A stretch of DNA of 64,000 nucleotides from positions 62,001 through 126,000 of the forward strand of contig CAZFPK010000001.1 in the NCBI GenBank assembly GCA_964521025.1. Direction: 5' to 3'. This DNA comes from DRTC01 sp964521025 (GTDB lineage Bacteria; Cloacimonadota; Cloacimonadia; Cloacimonadales; TCS61). Numbering within the stretch: the first letter of the stretch is position 1; every line of letters starts with the position of its first letter. A program made the position numbers and the translations under genes. Below the pieces are notes generated by a model that saw only the letters and a list, made by a program, of their open reading frames with translations, was not told the DNA's origin and did not search any database. Of the stretch, positions 17,803 to 26,519 are shown piece after piece.

Positions 17803-18171
17803 TTAATGATTCCGTATTTTTTTCTGTGTTTTCTCGAGATGTTTTTCCAGATGAAGATAACGATGATAAGTAGAATCAGCAAATTTCTTGATGACATTAG
17901 GCAGGTCGGATTTTTTCCAGGTCTCTTTGAAAATCGCAACCTTCATCAAGTTGCTGCTGACCTTGAAATTATTTTTTTCTTGCGGATCAAAAGTTATATC
18001 ATCCGCATCGACCACGAAATTTTCGTTTTCAAAAACTCTATTAAGAAAATTTGTAACCGTATAAGAAAAATTATTGGTCAGATCGACCTTGTTTTCGGAA
18101 ATGTTGATTTTTTCCCTGATCTCGTGAATAAATTCGTTACCTAATGTACTAAAAGAAATTTGTCCTTTCAT
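17803..18171 (-). CDS. Conserved-looking protein of unknown function
   Basis: A 122-residue soluble protein, MKGQISFSTLGNEF..., with no motif I recognise. It is rich in Asn, Lys and Phe, and the C-terminal 30 residues are basic and helical (YLHLEKHLEKTQKKIRNH). I chose the ATG at 18171 because TAGGAGGATTC sits directly upstream; an in-frame extension to 18210 has none. It stands alone, with its own terminator downstream. Intergenic 18172-18450 holds no gene. Confidence 0.65.
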   Translation of the reverse strand: MKGQISFSTLGNEFIHEIREKINISENKVDLTNNFSYTVTNFLNRVFENENFVVDADDITFDPQEKNNFKVSSNLMKVAIFKETWKKSDLPNVIKKFADSTYHRYLHLEKHLEKTQKKIRNH

Positions 18172-18450
18172 GAATCCTCCTAAATTATTTTTCACTATCG
18201 ATACAAGCATTACGCATCGTCATTGATCCGATAGCTTGGTACTTCTCATTTCAGCATAAAAAATCCCATCGGGATGAAATTGTTACATTTATTTTTTTCA
18301 TTTTTTGGAAGCTTATTGAATAAGTTTTTTCTTTTCTCATTGGAGATAAAATATTTCTATCGAATTTAGATGTCAAATATAATTTTTATTTTTTTTAAAA
18401 AATTGTTCCTTGACTGAATTACAAAGGATTTTGAGTTCGAGCAAAATAAA

Positions 18451-18492
18451 GACTCGACTCCATTATGAATTTATTCGTGATGGAGTTGAGTC
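18451..18492. repeat. GACTCGACTCCAT / ATGGAGTTGAGTC inverted repeat
   Basis: Arms of 13 bases (18451-18463 and 18480-18492), with one G-T wobble, enclose a 16-base loop just upstream of the YjbR-like gene. The GACTCGACTT/AGTTGAGTC theme recurs in the in-frame insertion of the HAD gene (about 28036-28115) and near 50680-50735. Confidence 0.7.
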
Positions 18493-18516
18493 GTGAAATG
18501 TTTAAGGATAAGAATT

Positions 18517-18876
18517 ATGCTCGATGCTGATTTTATCAGGAAATACTGCTTGCAGAAACCAGGTGCTGAAGAAGACTTTCCTTTCGATGCGGAAACACTG
18601 GTAATGAAAGTCGGCAATAAAATGTTCGCTCTTTTTGGAAGTGCCGAACCTCTTCGGATAAATTTGAAATGCGATCCTCTGACTGCAATCGGTTTAAGAA
18701 AAAAATACAAATCTGTTATTCCCGGTTATCACATGAATAAGAAACATTGGAACACAATTATCCTCGACATATCTATCCCTGATAAGGAAATTCTCGGTAT
18801 GATCGACGATTCGTTTGAACTTGTTTTTGGAAGTTTATCCAAAAAAGTTCAAAAAGAAATTAAGAATTTGAAATGA
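18517..18876 (+). CDS. MmcQ/YjbR family protein
   Basis: A 119-residue protein of the MmcQ/YjbR (CyaY-like fold) family: FIRKYCLQKPGAEEDFPFD, KMFALFG, NLKCDP and SVIPGYHMNKKHWNTIILD are the family blocks. Members are small, possibly DNA-binding, and poorly characterised. I chose the ATG at 18517 over the upstream GTG at 18493 because AAGGA lies 8 bases before it. Its stop overlaps the start of the YcaQ-like gene (ATGA), so translation is coupled. Confidence 0.88.
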   Translation: MLDADFIRKYCLQKPGAEEDFPFDAETLVMKVGNKMFALFGSAEPLRINLKCDPLTAIGLRKKYKSVIPGYHMNKKHWNTIILDISIPDKEILGMIDDSFELVFGSLSKKVQKEIKNLK

Positions 18877-20081
18877 TTAAAATTCCTTTGAAATCAGCCC
18901 GGAATGTAGCCATCAAATCTCAATTTTTGCATCGAAAAAATCCTTTTCCCAAAGGTAAAGAAGGAACCGCTCAAATAATCGAAAAACTTGGTTATGTTCA
19001 GATCGATACGATTTCAGTTGTGGAAAGAGCACATCATCACACTCTCTGGACAAGAAATCCCAGACATAAAAAAGATTTCCTGAACGAACTGCAGGCAAAA
19101 GATAAAAGAATCTTCGAATATTGGGGACATGCCGCTTCATTTCTGCCGATGGACGATTTTCGCTTTTATCTTCCGATGAAAAAGAATTATCCCGGCAATT
19201 CTTCCTGGAACAAAAAAGTATATGAAAAGCATCAGAAATTATTCGCTCCTATATTAAAAAGGATTAAGGATGAAGGTCCGTTATCATCATTGGATTTCGA
19301 ACATCCCGAAGTGAAGAACAAAAATGCTTGGTGGGAATGGAAACCTTCGAAGGTCGTACTCGAACAACTTCTTTTCAAAGGTGATCTGATGGTCAGGGAA
19401 AGACAGAATTTCCGCAAAGTTTATGATCTGACGGAAAGAGTTCTACCGGAAGATGTTGATACTCGATATCCATCCGAAGATGAGCTTGGAATTTTTTTCG
19501 TAAGAAGAGCATTGAACTCTTACGGAATTGCTAAAGAGAAAGAGATCATCGATCATATCAATGCTGTAAGTAGAAAAACAGTTCGAAAGGGAATTCAATT
19601 ATTACTTAAAAGAAAGGAAATAACAAAAGTCGAAATTGAAAGAATTGAAAATAAAACTTATTATATTTTAACGAATAATTTGAAAAAATTGGATAATCAA
19701 ACAAATTCAAATCAACTTCATATTCTATCACCTTTCGACAATTTTGTCATCCAAAGAGAACGTCTTAAAACTCTTTTTGCTTTTGATTATGCTTTGGAAT
19801 GTTATGTGCCGAAAGTGAAAAGAAAATTCGGATATTTTGCTCTTCCGATTTTATGGAAAGATAGATTTATCGGGAAAATGGATGTAAAAGCAGATCGGAA
19901 AAAGAAAACTCTGATCATCCGGAAACTGGTATTAGAACCGGATTTTACGGATTATGAAGAGATACTTCCTGTATTTTCAAATAAGACCAAATCTTTCGCT
20001 GGATTTAATAAATGTGAGAAGATTGTTAGCAAGGAAATCGAACCGAAAAAGATTGGAAAACTCACCCTGACCCTCTCTTGA
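18873..20081 (+). CDS. YcaQ/AlkX-type winged-helix DNA glycosylase
   Basis: A 402-residue protein of the HTH_42 (YcaQ/AlkX/AlkZ) family, DNA glycosylases that excise alkylated bases or unhook interstrand crosslinks. The catalytic Q-hydrophobic-D motif of the YcaQ/AlkX subgroup is present as VQID (Gln 43, Asp 45), followed by TISVVERAHHHTLWTR. Other family blocks are EYWGHAASFLP, WWEWKPSKVVLEQLLFKGDLMVRER, YPSEDELGIFFVRRAL and LSPFDNFVIQRERLKTLFAFDYALECYVP. It is coupled to the YjbR gene, a pairing that suggests a small DNA-repair unit. The last residues, KLTLTLS, and the TGA come from a dispersed palindrome (20059-20097). Confidence 0.92.
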   Translation: MIKIPLKSARNVAIKSQFLHRKNPFPKGKEGTAQIIEKLGYVQIDTISVVERAHHHTLWTRNPRHKKDFLNELQAKDKRIFEYWGHAASFLPMDDFRFYLPMKKNYPGNSSWNKKVYEKHQKLFAPILKRIKDEGPLSSLDFEHPEVKNKNAWWEWKPSKVVLEQLLFKGDLMVRERQNFRKVYDLTERVLPEDVDTRYPSEDELGIFFVRRALNSYGIAKEKEIIDHINAVSRKTVRKGIQLLLKRKEITKVEIERIENKTYYILTNNLKKLDNQTNSNQLHILSPFDNFVIQRERLKTLFAFDYALECYVPKVKRKFGYFALPILWKDRFIGKMDVKADRKKKTLIIRKLVLEPDFTDYEEILPVFSNKTKSFAGFNKCEKIVSKEIEPKKIGKLTLTLS

Positions 20082-20097
20082 GAAGAGAGGGAAAAAT
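20059..20097 (+). repeat. CTCACCCTGACCCTCTCTTGAGAAGAGAGGG element overlapping the ycaQ-like stop
   Basis: CCCTCTCTT (20071-20079) and AAGAGAGGG (20083-20091) form a 9-bp hairpin with a GAG loop, then an A-rich tail. The YcaQ-like gene's TGA is in this palindrome (20079-20081). A near-identical copy at 28567-28606 ends the HAD gene in the same way. Confidence 0.88.
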
Positions 20098-20131
20098 AAG
20101 GAAATTATCATTAGTTTTCCTTTATAAAACT

Positions 20132-20207
20132 CCCTTCTCCTAAAATCTCAAAAAGTCCATTTTATCTCCCTTTACCAAAGGGAGAATTAAAGAGGGTTGG
20201 AGAAGGG
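20132..20207. repeat. Nested palindromes before the TAXI gene
   Basis: Outer arms CCCTTCTCC (20132-20140) and GGAGAAGGG (20199-20207) enclose a perfect inner hairpin TCTCCCTTT-ACC-AAAGGGAGA (20165-20185). This looks like an intergenic repeat and possible leader structure of the transporter gene. Confidence 0.7.
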
Positions 20208-20240
20208 CTAAAGATGAGGTTAAAAAGGAGACAAAAAAAA

Positions 20241-21203
20241 ATGAAAACAAAAATCATCATTCTTTTACTTTTCGCGGGTATTTTATTAATCAGTTGCTCC
20301 AAACCGCAAACCAAATTCGTCACCATTGGAACAGGCGGCGTAACGGGAGTTTATTATCCGACTGGAGGTGCGATCAGCAGGATGATCAACAAAAAGTTCG
20401 ATGAATACCAGATTAAAGCAACTGTAGAATCTACTGCTGGTTCGGTTTACAATATCAATGCTGTGTTAAGTGGAGACCTGGATTTCGGTATCGCTCAATC
20501 GGACCGGCAATATCAAGCATACAACGGACTTGCCGAATGGTCTGAACAGGGAAAGCAGACAGATTTGAGAGCTGTTTTTTCCATCCATCCGGAATCTATA
20601 ACTCTCATTGCTTCCAAAAACAGCGGGATCAATACACTTGCTGATCTGAAAGGAAAAAGGATAAATTTAGGCAATCCAGGTTCAGGACAATTACAGAACT
20701 CCAGAGATGTCATAAAAGCGATCGGTTTAGATGAGAAAGATTTTAATGCGGAATTCGTGAAAGCGATCGAAGCACCCGGACTTCTGCAGGACGAAAGGAT
20801 CGATGCTTTCTTTTATACGGTTGGTCATCCCAATGGAAATATCAAAGAAGCGACTTCCGGACGCATCAAAGTCAGGATCATTCCTATCGTCGGATCTGAA
20901 ATAAATAAAATGTTAGATGAATTTCCCTATTACGCAAAATCATTGATACCGAAAGAGTTTTATCCGAATTCTTTGAACGAAGAAGATATCAAAACGATCG
21001 GTGTGAAAGCGACTTTCGTAACTTCTGTTAATGTCGATGAACAGATCGTTTATGCGATGACGAAAGAAGTTTTTGAAAATCTGGAAGAATTTAAGAAACT
21101 ACATCCTGCTTACAAAGTTCTAACCAAAGAAAATATGCGGAAAGGTCTATCTGCGCCGCTGCATGAGGGTGCTTTGAGGTATTTTCAGGAGAAAGAAAGG
21201 TAG
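20241..21203 (+). CDS. TRAP transporter substrate-binding lipoprotein, TAXI family
   Basis: This 320-residue periplasmic binding protein captures substrate (often small organic acids or amino acids) for a TRAP secondary transporter. It has a lipobox LLISC (Cys 19), then the TAXI hallmark VTIGTGGVTGVYYPTGGAIS, and ESTAGSVYNINAVLSGDLDFGIAQSD, KGKRINLGNPGSGQ and a C-terminal HPAY...PLHEGALRYF. I chose the ATG at 20241 because AAAGGAG lies upstream and it gives a clean lipoprotein signal; an upstream in-frame ATG at 20214 adds only basic residues. The cognate fused permease lies at 23543-25501, separated by two minus-strand genes. Confidence 0.93.
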   Translation: MKTKIIILLLFAGILLISCSKPQTKFVTIGTGGVTGVYYPTGGAISRMINKKFDEYQIKATVESTAGSVYNINAVLSGDLDFGIAQSDRQYQAYNGLAEWSEQGKQTDLRAVFSIHPESITLIASKNSGINTLADLKGKRINLGNPGSGQLQNSRDVIKAIGLDEKDFNAEFVKAIEAPGLLQDERIDAFFYTVGHPNGNIKEATSGRIKVRIIPIVGSEINKMLDEFPYYAKSLIPKEFYPNSLNEEDIKTIGVKATFVTSVNVDEQIVYAMTKEVFENLEEFKKLHPAYKVLTKENMRKGLSAPLHEGALRYFQEKER

Positions 21204-21222
21204 CACATTTTTGTAAAATGTG
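21204..21222 (+). terminator. CACATTTT-TGT-AAAATGTG hairpin after the TAXI gene
   Basis: A perfect 8-bp stem begins one base after the stop codon. A matching ATTTTTGTAAAATGTG segment occurs at 29807-29822, so this is also a dispersed repeat. No U-tract follows, so termination is uncertain. Confidence 0.5.
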
Positions 21223-21252
21223 GAAAACACATACACAGATTCCAAACCTCTT

Positions 21253-22782
21253 CTACTCAAACTTCACAGCAGTAACTCGATAAAATCCTTTCATCTCATT
21301 ATTACCGATGTTCGGATGCACAAAACTCGTATCGGGAATTACAGTTGAATTCAATCGATTAAAAGTGCCGTTCGCATCGGTACAGAAATAAACATCATAA
21401 CCATCTATCAATAGATGATTCCCATAAATCGTGGAATTTACCTGCGACCAATTTAGTTCCGCATCGTTGGTTCCGGTAATTTCTATCTGCAGATCTGCCG
21501 GTATTGCAGGTTGGAAATATTCCGTTGAATCTCGATAGATCAGGATCGAATCCCGATATGTTTCAAATAGAAAAGCAACTTCTGCAACAATCGAATTTTC
21601 TCCTACATCTAAAGGGATAAAACCGGTAAAATTTCCATTATTAACTGGAAACGGATTTCCATTGATCAAAACCTGCGTGATATTCTGCTCTGTAATTCCA
21701 TAAATTGCAAGTCCTTCTTTCAAAGTATGAGTAAGATTGGGAGGAGTTTCGATCAAAACATATTCCGAATTTGAACTTCTTCCGGTAACTTCCGGAACTT
21801 CTTCCAATAATGAACCGGGAATTGTTTTCATTTCATACGGATGACAATAATCTTTGTAAGTCGAGAGCGGCATGGGAATGGAAGTGAATTCTTCATAAGT
21901 GGGTGGAAAATATGCTCCCATCGAAGTCGGATCGAGGAAAAACCAGCGATCCTGAAGATAGACGATCGTGGCTGCATGTTGGGAATAACGGAGTTTGTAA
22001 TCCATGATTTCTGTGGAAACTCTCTCTTTGGAAATTCCGGTGCGATAGAGTAAAGTCGTCAAAATATAAGACCTGCTGTAACATGTTCCCCAGGGAATGA
22101 ATCCGTAGATCATAAAAGTTTCCGCTATCAACTGGATGGAGGGCCAGCCTTCACTCATCAGCAGATCATTAGCATTGTCCCATTCCGGTGAACCGTCATC
22201 TGACCGCGCATTATTATCCAGCCAATCCCACACAATGTAACATTTTTCCCAGATAAGATAATCGTCTTCTGTCGGAGTTGTTCCTGCATTTATATCGTTC
22301 ATCAAATAATCGATCGTATCACTTTGAGAATCGATATCAGGAAATCCGCTTTCATTTTCCGTAACTGTTCCATCGACTCTAATACAATAATTCCCATTGA
22401 AAAGATACTGCCTGTTCCCGCGATTGATCGTCTGAACTGCAAATCCGTTGTCAAGTTCATGTATCTCAAAATTAAAATCATCGGAAGGAGTTACAGTTGG
22501 AGTCTGCATCTGCATATCTTCCGAAATATAACCGATACAGGAAACAATGAGCGTGTAATCATTATCTACCGGAATGCTGTCGATTTGATAATATCCCGAA
22601 ACATCGGTAGTTCCGGTATATTCCGTTCCATAAGGATGTGAATAGGAATTTCCAATCGTAATTTCCGCATTATAAATTGGCAAACCGGTATCGTCATGAT
22701 AGATATACCCGGAGAAATAATCTGCGGAAATGTTGTGAAAACAAATGATAAAAAATGTTGATAAGAAAAAAGTAATTTTCAT
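21253..22782 (-). CDS. Secreted transglutaminase-like protein with N-terminal CarboxypepD_reg domain
   Basis: A 509-residue protein with a signal peptide (about 1-20). A carboxypeptidase-regulatory-like beta-sandwich follows at about 22-100 (YIYHDDTGLPIYNAEITIG, GYYQIDSIPVDNDYTLIVS). The transglutaminase-like core is at about 180-300 with a complete catalytic triad: Cys 234 in WGTCYSRS, His 269 in SQHAATIVY and Asp 284 in FFLDPT. The C-terminal third is beta-rich and ends in an FN3-like piece (LNWSQVNSTIYG, GFYRVTAVKFE). It could be a protease or a crosslinking enzyme at the cell surface. The start has GGAGG. It lies between the two halves of the TRAP system on the opposite strand. Confidence 0.88.
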   Translation of the reverse strand: MKITFFLSTFFIICFHNISADYFSGYIYHDDTGLPIYNAEITIGNSYSHPYGTEYTGTTDVSGYYQIDSIPVDNDYTLIVSCIGYISEDMQMQTPTVTPSDDFNFEIHELDNGFAVQTINRGNRQYLFNGNYCIRVDGTVTENESGFPDIDSQSDTIDYLMNDINAGTTPTEDDYLIWEKCYIVWDWLDNNARSDDGSPEWDNANDLLMSEGWPSIQLIAETFMIYGFIPWGTCYSRSYILTTLLYRTGISKERVSTEIMDYKLRYSQHAATIVYLQDRWFFLDPTSMGAYFPPTYEEFTSIPMPLSTYKDYCHPYEMKTIPGSLLEEVPEVTGRSSNSEYVLIETPPNLTHTLKEGLAIYGITEQNITQVLINGNPFPVNNGNFTGFIPLDVGENSIVAEVAFLFETYRDSILIYRDSTEYFQPAIPADLQIEITGTNDAELNWSQVNSTIYGNHLLIDGYDVYFCTDANGTFNRLNSTVIPDTSFVHPNIGNNEMKGFYRVTAVKFE

Positions 22783-23102
22783 GTTCGACCTCCAATTTTA
22801 ATGTATTTACTTATGCAATTAGAAGTCCAGAAAATTGTTTTTTCTAAAATTGAAATATAGAGGCTCAGATGTGTTTATATATGCTTTTTGGAATATAAAA
22901 AGAGATGATAAAAAGTAATAAAATGTTACACTGTAATGAATTGTTCTGTTTTTCATTACTTTTCAATAGTCTTCGGGGATGAATTATTAATCTGTTGATC
23001 AATGAAAGATTCAGATGTTTCTCTTTTTAAATCTCATTCAAATGAATTCCATTCTTCCAGAGATATTCTACCTTGTCGTAAAATCTCTTATAGTAACAGG
23101 TT
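22783..23102. other. Gene-free gap with possible coding remnant
   Basis: On the minus strand at about 22950-23085, two stop-bounded open pieces lie in one frame (LRQGRISLEEWNSFE, then DLKRETSESFIDQQINNSS). They could be what is left of a small gene downstream of the HicB-like gene. No start or ribosome site is visible and I do not call a gene. Confidence 0.3.
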
Positions 23103-23348
23103 TCATATATTTACTACTTTTTGGAAATGATTATGATTCTGATCTAATTCAGGAATGTTATCTCCATCCTTAATTTTCAATAAAATCCATTCCTCTAGAA
23201 CTTCCACTAATTCTTTCCGGCAAATTTCAACCGTTTCACTGTTAGCCCAAACACCTTCGAATCCATCGATCTCAGCAAACCAGCTTTGATCATCGAGTTG
23301 TTTATATTTTGCTTTTTCAAGTGCTTTATTAATATATTCGAACAACAT
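23103..23348 (-). CDS. HicB-like small protein (possible orphan antitoxin)
   Basis: An 81-residue protein with the HicB_like pattern: YINKALEKAKYKQLDDQSWFAEIDGFEGVWANSETVEICRKELVEVLEEWILLKI. HicB proteins are antitoxins of HicA mRNA interferases, but many solitary copies exist. I see no HicA (a small dsRBD-like ORF with a GGSH-type motif) on either side. The ATG at 23348 is preceded by AAGGAGGG; a seven-residue upstream extension is unlikely. Confidence 0.78.
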   Translation of the reverse strand: MLFEYINKALEKAKYKQLDDQSWFAEIDGFEGVWANSETVEICRKELVEVLEEWILLKIKDGDNIPELDQNHNHFQKVVNI

Positions 23349-23542
23349 TGTCCCTCCTTGTTTGCTCAAAATCTATGTTTCAAAAATCCATAGAATTAAA
23401 TGAAGTCAAATATTTTTTCGTTTTTTTTGGAAAATTAAGATCGTTTATAAACAAATATTCAAAATTTCATCGAATAAAAATGGATGATACATAAAAGTTT
23501 GATTGACAAGTAATCACTCTCAAATATTCAAACCATGAATCT

Positions 23543-25501
23543 ATGAAAGAAAAAAACAGAAAAATCATATATTTGCTGGCAGTTCTTTGGGCATTGTTCC
23601 AACTTGCTCTTCCTAAATTCATCATTTTGGACAGTCTTGTGATCAGATCAATACATCTTGCCTTTGCAGTTTGCCTGGTTTTCCTGTCTGTGCCAATCTT
23701 CAAACGCAAAGGAGAGATCGATTATAAAAAAGACAAAATCCCGTTTTATGATTACATTTTAGGAATTATCGGAATTTTGGCGGTTTTGTATATTGTTCTG
23801 GATTGGACAGGAATTTCCATGCGTGCCGGCAGACCAATTTTAAGAGATATTTTTATCAGTGTGATTTTAATTTTATTAATTCTGGAATCTGCTCGCCGGA
23901 TAATCGGTCCAGCCCTTTCCATCATCGCAGTTCTTTTCACGATCTATGCTTTTCTTGGACCTTATATGCCTTCCATCTTCGCTTTCAAAGGAGTTTCGCT
24001 GACTAAATACATCAGCCAGATCGCACTTTCGACGGAAGGAATTTACGGCATTCCGCTCGATGTATCAGCAAATACTGTTTTCCTCTTCGTCTTATTGGGA
24101 TCGATGCTGGAAAAAGTCGGAGCCGGATATTTCTTCAATGATCTGGCAATTTCTCTATTAGGAAAATACAAAGGCGGACCGGCAAAAGCAGCGGTCGTTT
24201 CCAGCGGTTTGACCGGACTCGTTTCCGGATCGAGTATCGCCAATGTTGTTACAACCGGAACTTTCACGATCCCGTTGATGAAAAAAGTCGGTTATCCGGG
24301 AAAGATCGCAGCTGCGACAGAAGTTGCAGCCAGCACGAACGGACAATTAATGCCGCCGATCATGGGAGCTGCGGCATTCATTATTGCGGAATATTTGGGA
24401 ATTTCATATTTAGAAGTTGTGAAAGCAGCAGCAGTTCCGGCGATTGTTTCCTATTTTGCTTTGTTTTATATTACACACCTGGAAGCATCTAAACTGGGAA
24501 TGAAAGGACTTCCCAAACCGGATATTCCAAGATTTCTGGAAGTTTTGAAAAAAGGATTTCATTTCCTGATCCCGCTCCTTATCTTGATCTATGAATTGAT
24601 CATTGTGCGTCATACTCCAAAACTCGCAGCTTTTAATGCCATTATTTCTCTGATCATCATTTTCATCTTGAAAGAGATGATCGGTGCTTTCCAACAAAAT
24701 AGAAATGTATTAAAAGCATTCTTGAATTCTCTAAAAAAATTGTTGGATGGAATGCAGTCCGGATCAAAAAATATGCTTTCCGTTGCGCTGGCGACTGCAA
24801 CCGCGGGAATAGTTGTCGGCATCGTTACGATGGGAATCGGCAGTATGATCGTGCAGATCGTGGAAGTCATTTCCGGTGGAAATATTTTCCTGCTCCTCGT
24901 TATTACTGCGATTGCCAGTTTAATTCTGGGAATGGGATTACCAACTACCGCAACTTACATTGTCATGGCTTCCATCACTGTTCCGGTGATCATCAAATTA
25001 AGTGCGATCCATTCCATCAACCCGATCCCGGCAATTTCCGCTCATCTTTTCTGTTTCTATTTCGGGATCCTGGCGGATGATACTCCACCGGTCGGACTTG
25101 CTGCTTACACTGCTGCTGCGATAGCCAAATCCGATCCCATCAAAACAGGAATTCAAGGTTTTATTTATGATCTGCGGACTGCTGTGATTCCCTTTATGTT
25201 CGTATTTAATCCCGAACTGGTTTTATATCAAATCACGAATATTTTCCAGATATTGCTCATTTTCGGGATGGCAGTTATCGGTGCGTTTGCTTTTACGAAT
25301 GCAGTTCAGGGCTGGTTCATCATCAAAAACAAATGGTATGAAATCCCCTTCTTTCTGATTTCGTCTTTGATCCTTTTTTATCCATCAGTCCTGACGAAAA
25401 TATTTCATCTCGATCCGAATTTGCGGTATTATATGTATTTTATTGGACTGATTTTGTATGGTTTTGTTTTTGGGATGCAAAAGATTAGGAGAAATAGTTG
25501 A
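23543..25501 (+). CDS. TRAP transporter fused permease (4TM small + 12TM large subunits)
   Basis: A 652-residue integral membrane protein that fuses the DctQ-like and DctM-like subunits, as is usual for TAXI TRAP systems, which couple uptake to an ion gradient. Signatures include GPYMPSIFAFKG, STEGIYGIPLDVSANTVFLFVLLGSMLEKVGAGYFF, GPAKAAVVSSGLTGLVSGSSIANVVTTGTFTIPLMKKVGY, TNGQLMPPIMGAAAFI and the late GMGLPTTATYIVMA and ADDTPPVGLAAYTAAAIAKSDPI. It is the evident partner of the TAXI lipoprotein at 20241-21203, although 2.3 kb of reverse-strand genes separate them. No strong Shine-Dalgarno precedes the ATG. Confidence 0.94.
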   Translation: MKEKNRKIIYLLAVLWALFQLALPKFIILDSLVIRSIHLAFAVCLVFLSVPIFKRKGEIDYKKDKIPFYDYILGIIGILAVLYIVLDWTGISMRAGRPILRDIFISVILILLILESARRIIGPALSIIAVLFTIYAFLGPYMPSIFAFKGVSLTKYISQIALSTEGIYGIPLDVSANTVFLFVLLGSMLEKVGAGYFFNDLAISLLGKYKGGPAKAAVVSSGLTGLVSGSSIANVVTTGTFTIPLMKKVGYPGKIAAATEVAASTNGQLMPPIMGAAAFIIAEYLGISYLEVVKAAAVPAIVSYFALFYITHLEASKLGMKGLPKPDIPRFLEVLKKGFHFLIPLLILIYELIIVRHTPKLAAFNAIISLIIIFILKEMIGAFQQNRNVLKAFLNSLKKLLDGMQSGSKNMLSVALATATAGIVVGIVTMGIGSMIVQIVEVISGGNIFLLLVITAIASLILGMGLPTTATYIVMASITVPVIIKLSAIHSINPIPAISAHLFCFYFGILADDTPPVGLAAYTAAAIAKSDPIKTGIQGFIYDLRTAVIPFMFVFNPELVLYQITNIFQILLIFGMAVIGAFAFTNAVQGWFIIKNKWYEIPFFLISSLILFYPSVLTKIFHLDPNLRYYMYFIGLILYGFVFGMQKIRRNS

Positions 25502-25588
25502 ATTGGTAGAATTTGGGAAAGAGGAAACTTGTGAAGTTTTTAAAACTTAACAAGTTTTCCGGATTTGCTTTTTAACCATGATGAACTC

Positions 25589-25705
25589 GTAAAAAGTCAA
25601 ATATTTACGAGAACTGTCATCTTGAGCGTAGTCGAAAGATCAATAGTACCAACATTTTATGAGATTCTTTGACTACGCTCAGAATGACATAAAATGACTT
25701 TTTAC
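25589..25705. repeat. Long inverted repeat of the TGTCAT-CTTGAGCGTAGTCGAA type
   Basis: Outer arms GTAAAAAGTCA / TGACTTTTTAC (25589-25599 and 25695-25705) enclose TGTCATCTTGAGCGTAGTCGAAAGATC (25615-25641) paired with GATTCTTTGACTACGCTCAGAATGACA. Relatives lie at 28617-28733, 31684-31755 and 32976-33070. Such TGTCATTCTGAG repeats are common intergenic elements in many bacterial genomes. Confidence 0.85.
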
Positions 25706-25724
25706 GAAACCATCAATCATAAAA

Positions 25725-25812
25725 AAAAACTTCACAAATTTTGGAAATTTGGTAAGTTTTCGTAATACAAGATTCCGATCTTGATATTTTTTCTCAAAGC
25801 AGGAGCTTTGAG
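25725..25812. repeat. GTAAGTTT module plus two GAGTTA-type hairpins upstream of the 164-residue gene
   Basis: Contains ACTTCACAAATTTTGGAAATTTGGTAAGTTTT, then CAAGATTCCGATCTTG, then CTCAAAGC-AGGA-GCTTTGAG (25793-25812) followed by TTAT. Virtually the same string recurs at 26405-26484. It runs up to 8 bases before the ribosome site of the next gene. Confidence 0.85.
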
Positions 25813-25828
25813 TTATATTGGAGTTAAC

Positions 25829-26323
25829 ATGACATCACACGAAGAATGGCTGGAAGAAATAACAAACCAGATAAACAGGCATAAATCAAATTTCTCCGAA
25901 AATGAGATCAAAAAATATAAACTGGATCATGTTCTGAACCTTTCTGAAAAAATCGCAGAAAATTCGGAAAATTGTGTGGACTGCATTGGATTTCAGCAGG
26001 AAATTTTAGGAATTGTGGATGATGTCGGATATTTTACGAAAAAGATGACAGAAGTAAAAGTTCCGGCGGAAGTTAAAAGGAATTATTTCAAAGTTATCGA
26101 CAAGATTTCCCGGCATTTGAGTCAAAAACATTCATTCTTAAAAAATGATTCAAAGTCAGAATCAAAGACCGAATCCACTCCCAAAAAGATAAATCAATAT
26201 ATCGGGACAGGAATTGCAATTGGAGTGATCATCGGGATCGTCATTGACAATATCGGTTTGGGAATCGCAATTGGAGTCGCTCTGGGAGCGATTGCACAAA
26301 AATATCGGAAAGTTGAGAAATAA
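25829..26323 (+). CDS. Unknown protein with C-terminal glycine-zipper-like membrane segment
   Basis: A 164-residue protein I do not recognise. The N-terminal 125 residues are charged and helical with two Cys (NCVDCIGF). The last 40 residues are a Gly/Ile-rich hydrophobic hairpin (GTGIAIGVIIGIVIDNIG, GIAIGVALGAIA) ending in basic residues, like glycine-zipper membrane segments. I chose the ATG at 25829 since GGAG lies just upstream; a longer frame would begin inside a dispersed hairpin. The gene is bracketed on both sides by copies of the same repeat, so it could have been moved or duplicated as a cassette. Confidence 0.7.
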   Translation: MTSHEEWLEEITNQINRHKSNFSENEIKKYKLDHVLNLSEKIAENSENCVDCIGFQQEILGIVDDVGYFTKKMTEVKVPAEVKRNYFKVIDKISRHLSQKHSFLKNDSKSESKTESTPKKINQYIGTGIAIGVIIGIVIDNIGLGIAIGVALGAIAQKYRKVEK

Positions 26324-26331
26324 TAAAAAAA

Positions 26332-26485
26332 ACTTGTGAAGTTTTTGACACTTAACAAGTTTTTTGGGATGTAATCTGAGCAAAAAAACTTCAAAATCCG
26401 GCAGCTGACGGATTGGTAAGTTTTTTTGTAAAAACAAGATTCCGATCTTGTTATCTTTGTCTCAAAGCAGGAGCTTTGAGTTACA
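26332..26485. repeat. Second copy of the GTGAAGTTT / GTAAGTTT / GAGTTAC repeat block
   Basis: AACTTGTGAAGTTTTTGACACTTAACAAGTTTTTT, GGCAGCTGACGGATTGGTAAGTTTT, CAAGATTCCGATCTTG (26435-26450) and CTCAAAGC-AGGA-GCTTTGAG-TTAC (26461-26484). Together with 25725-25812 it flanks the 164-residue gene as direct copies. Confidence 0.87.
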
Positions 26486-26519
26486 ATCAAATTGATATAC
26501 AAAAAAAACGGAGGATAAT

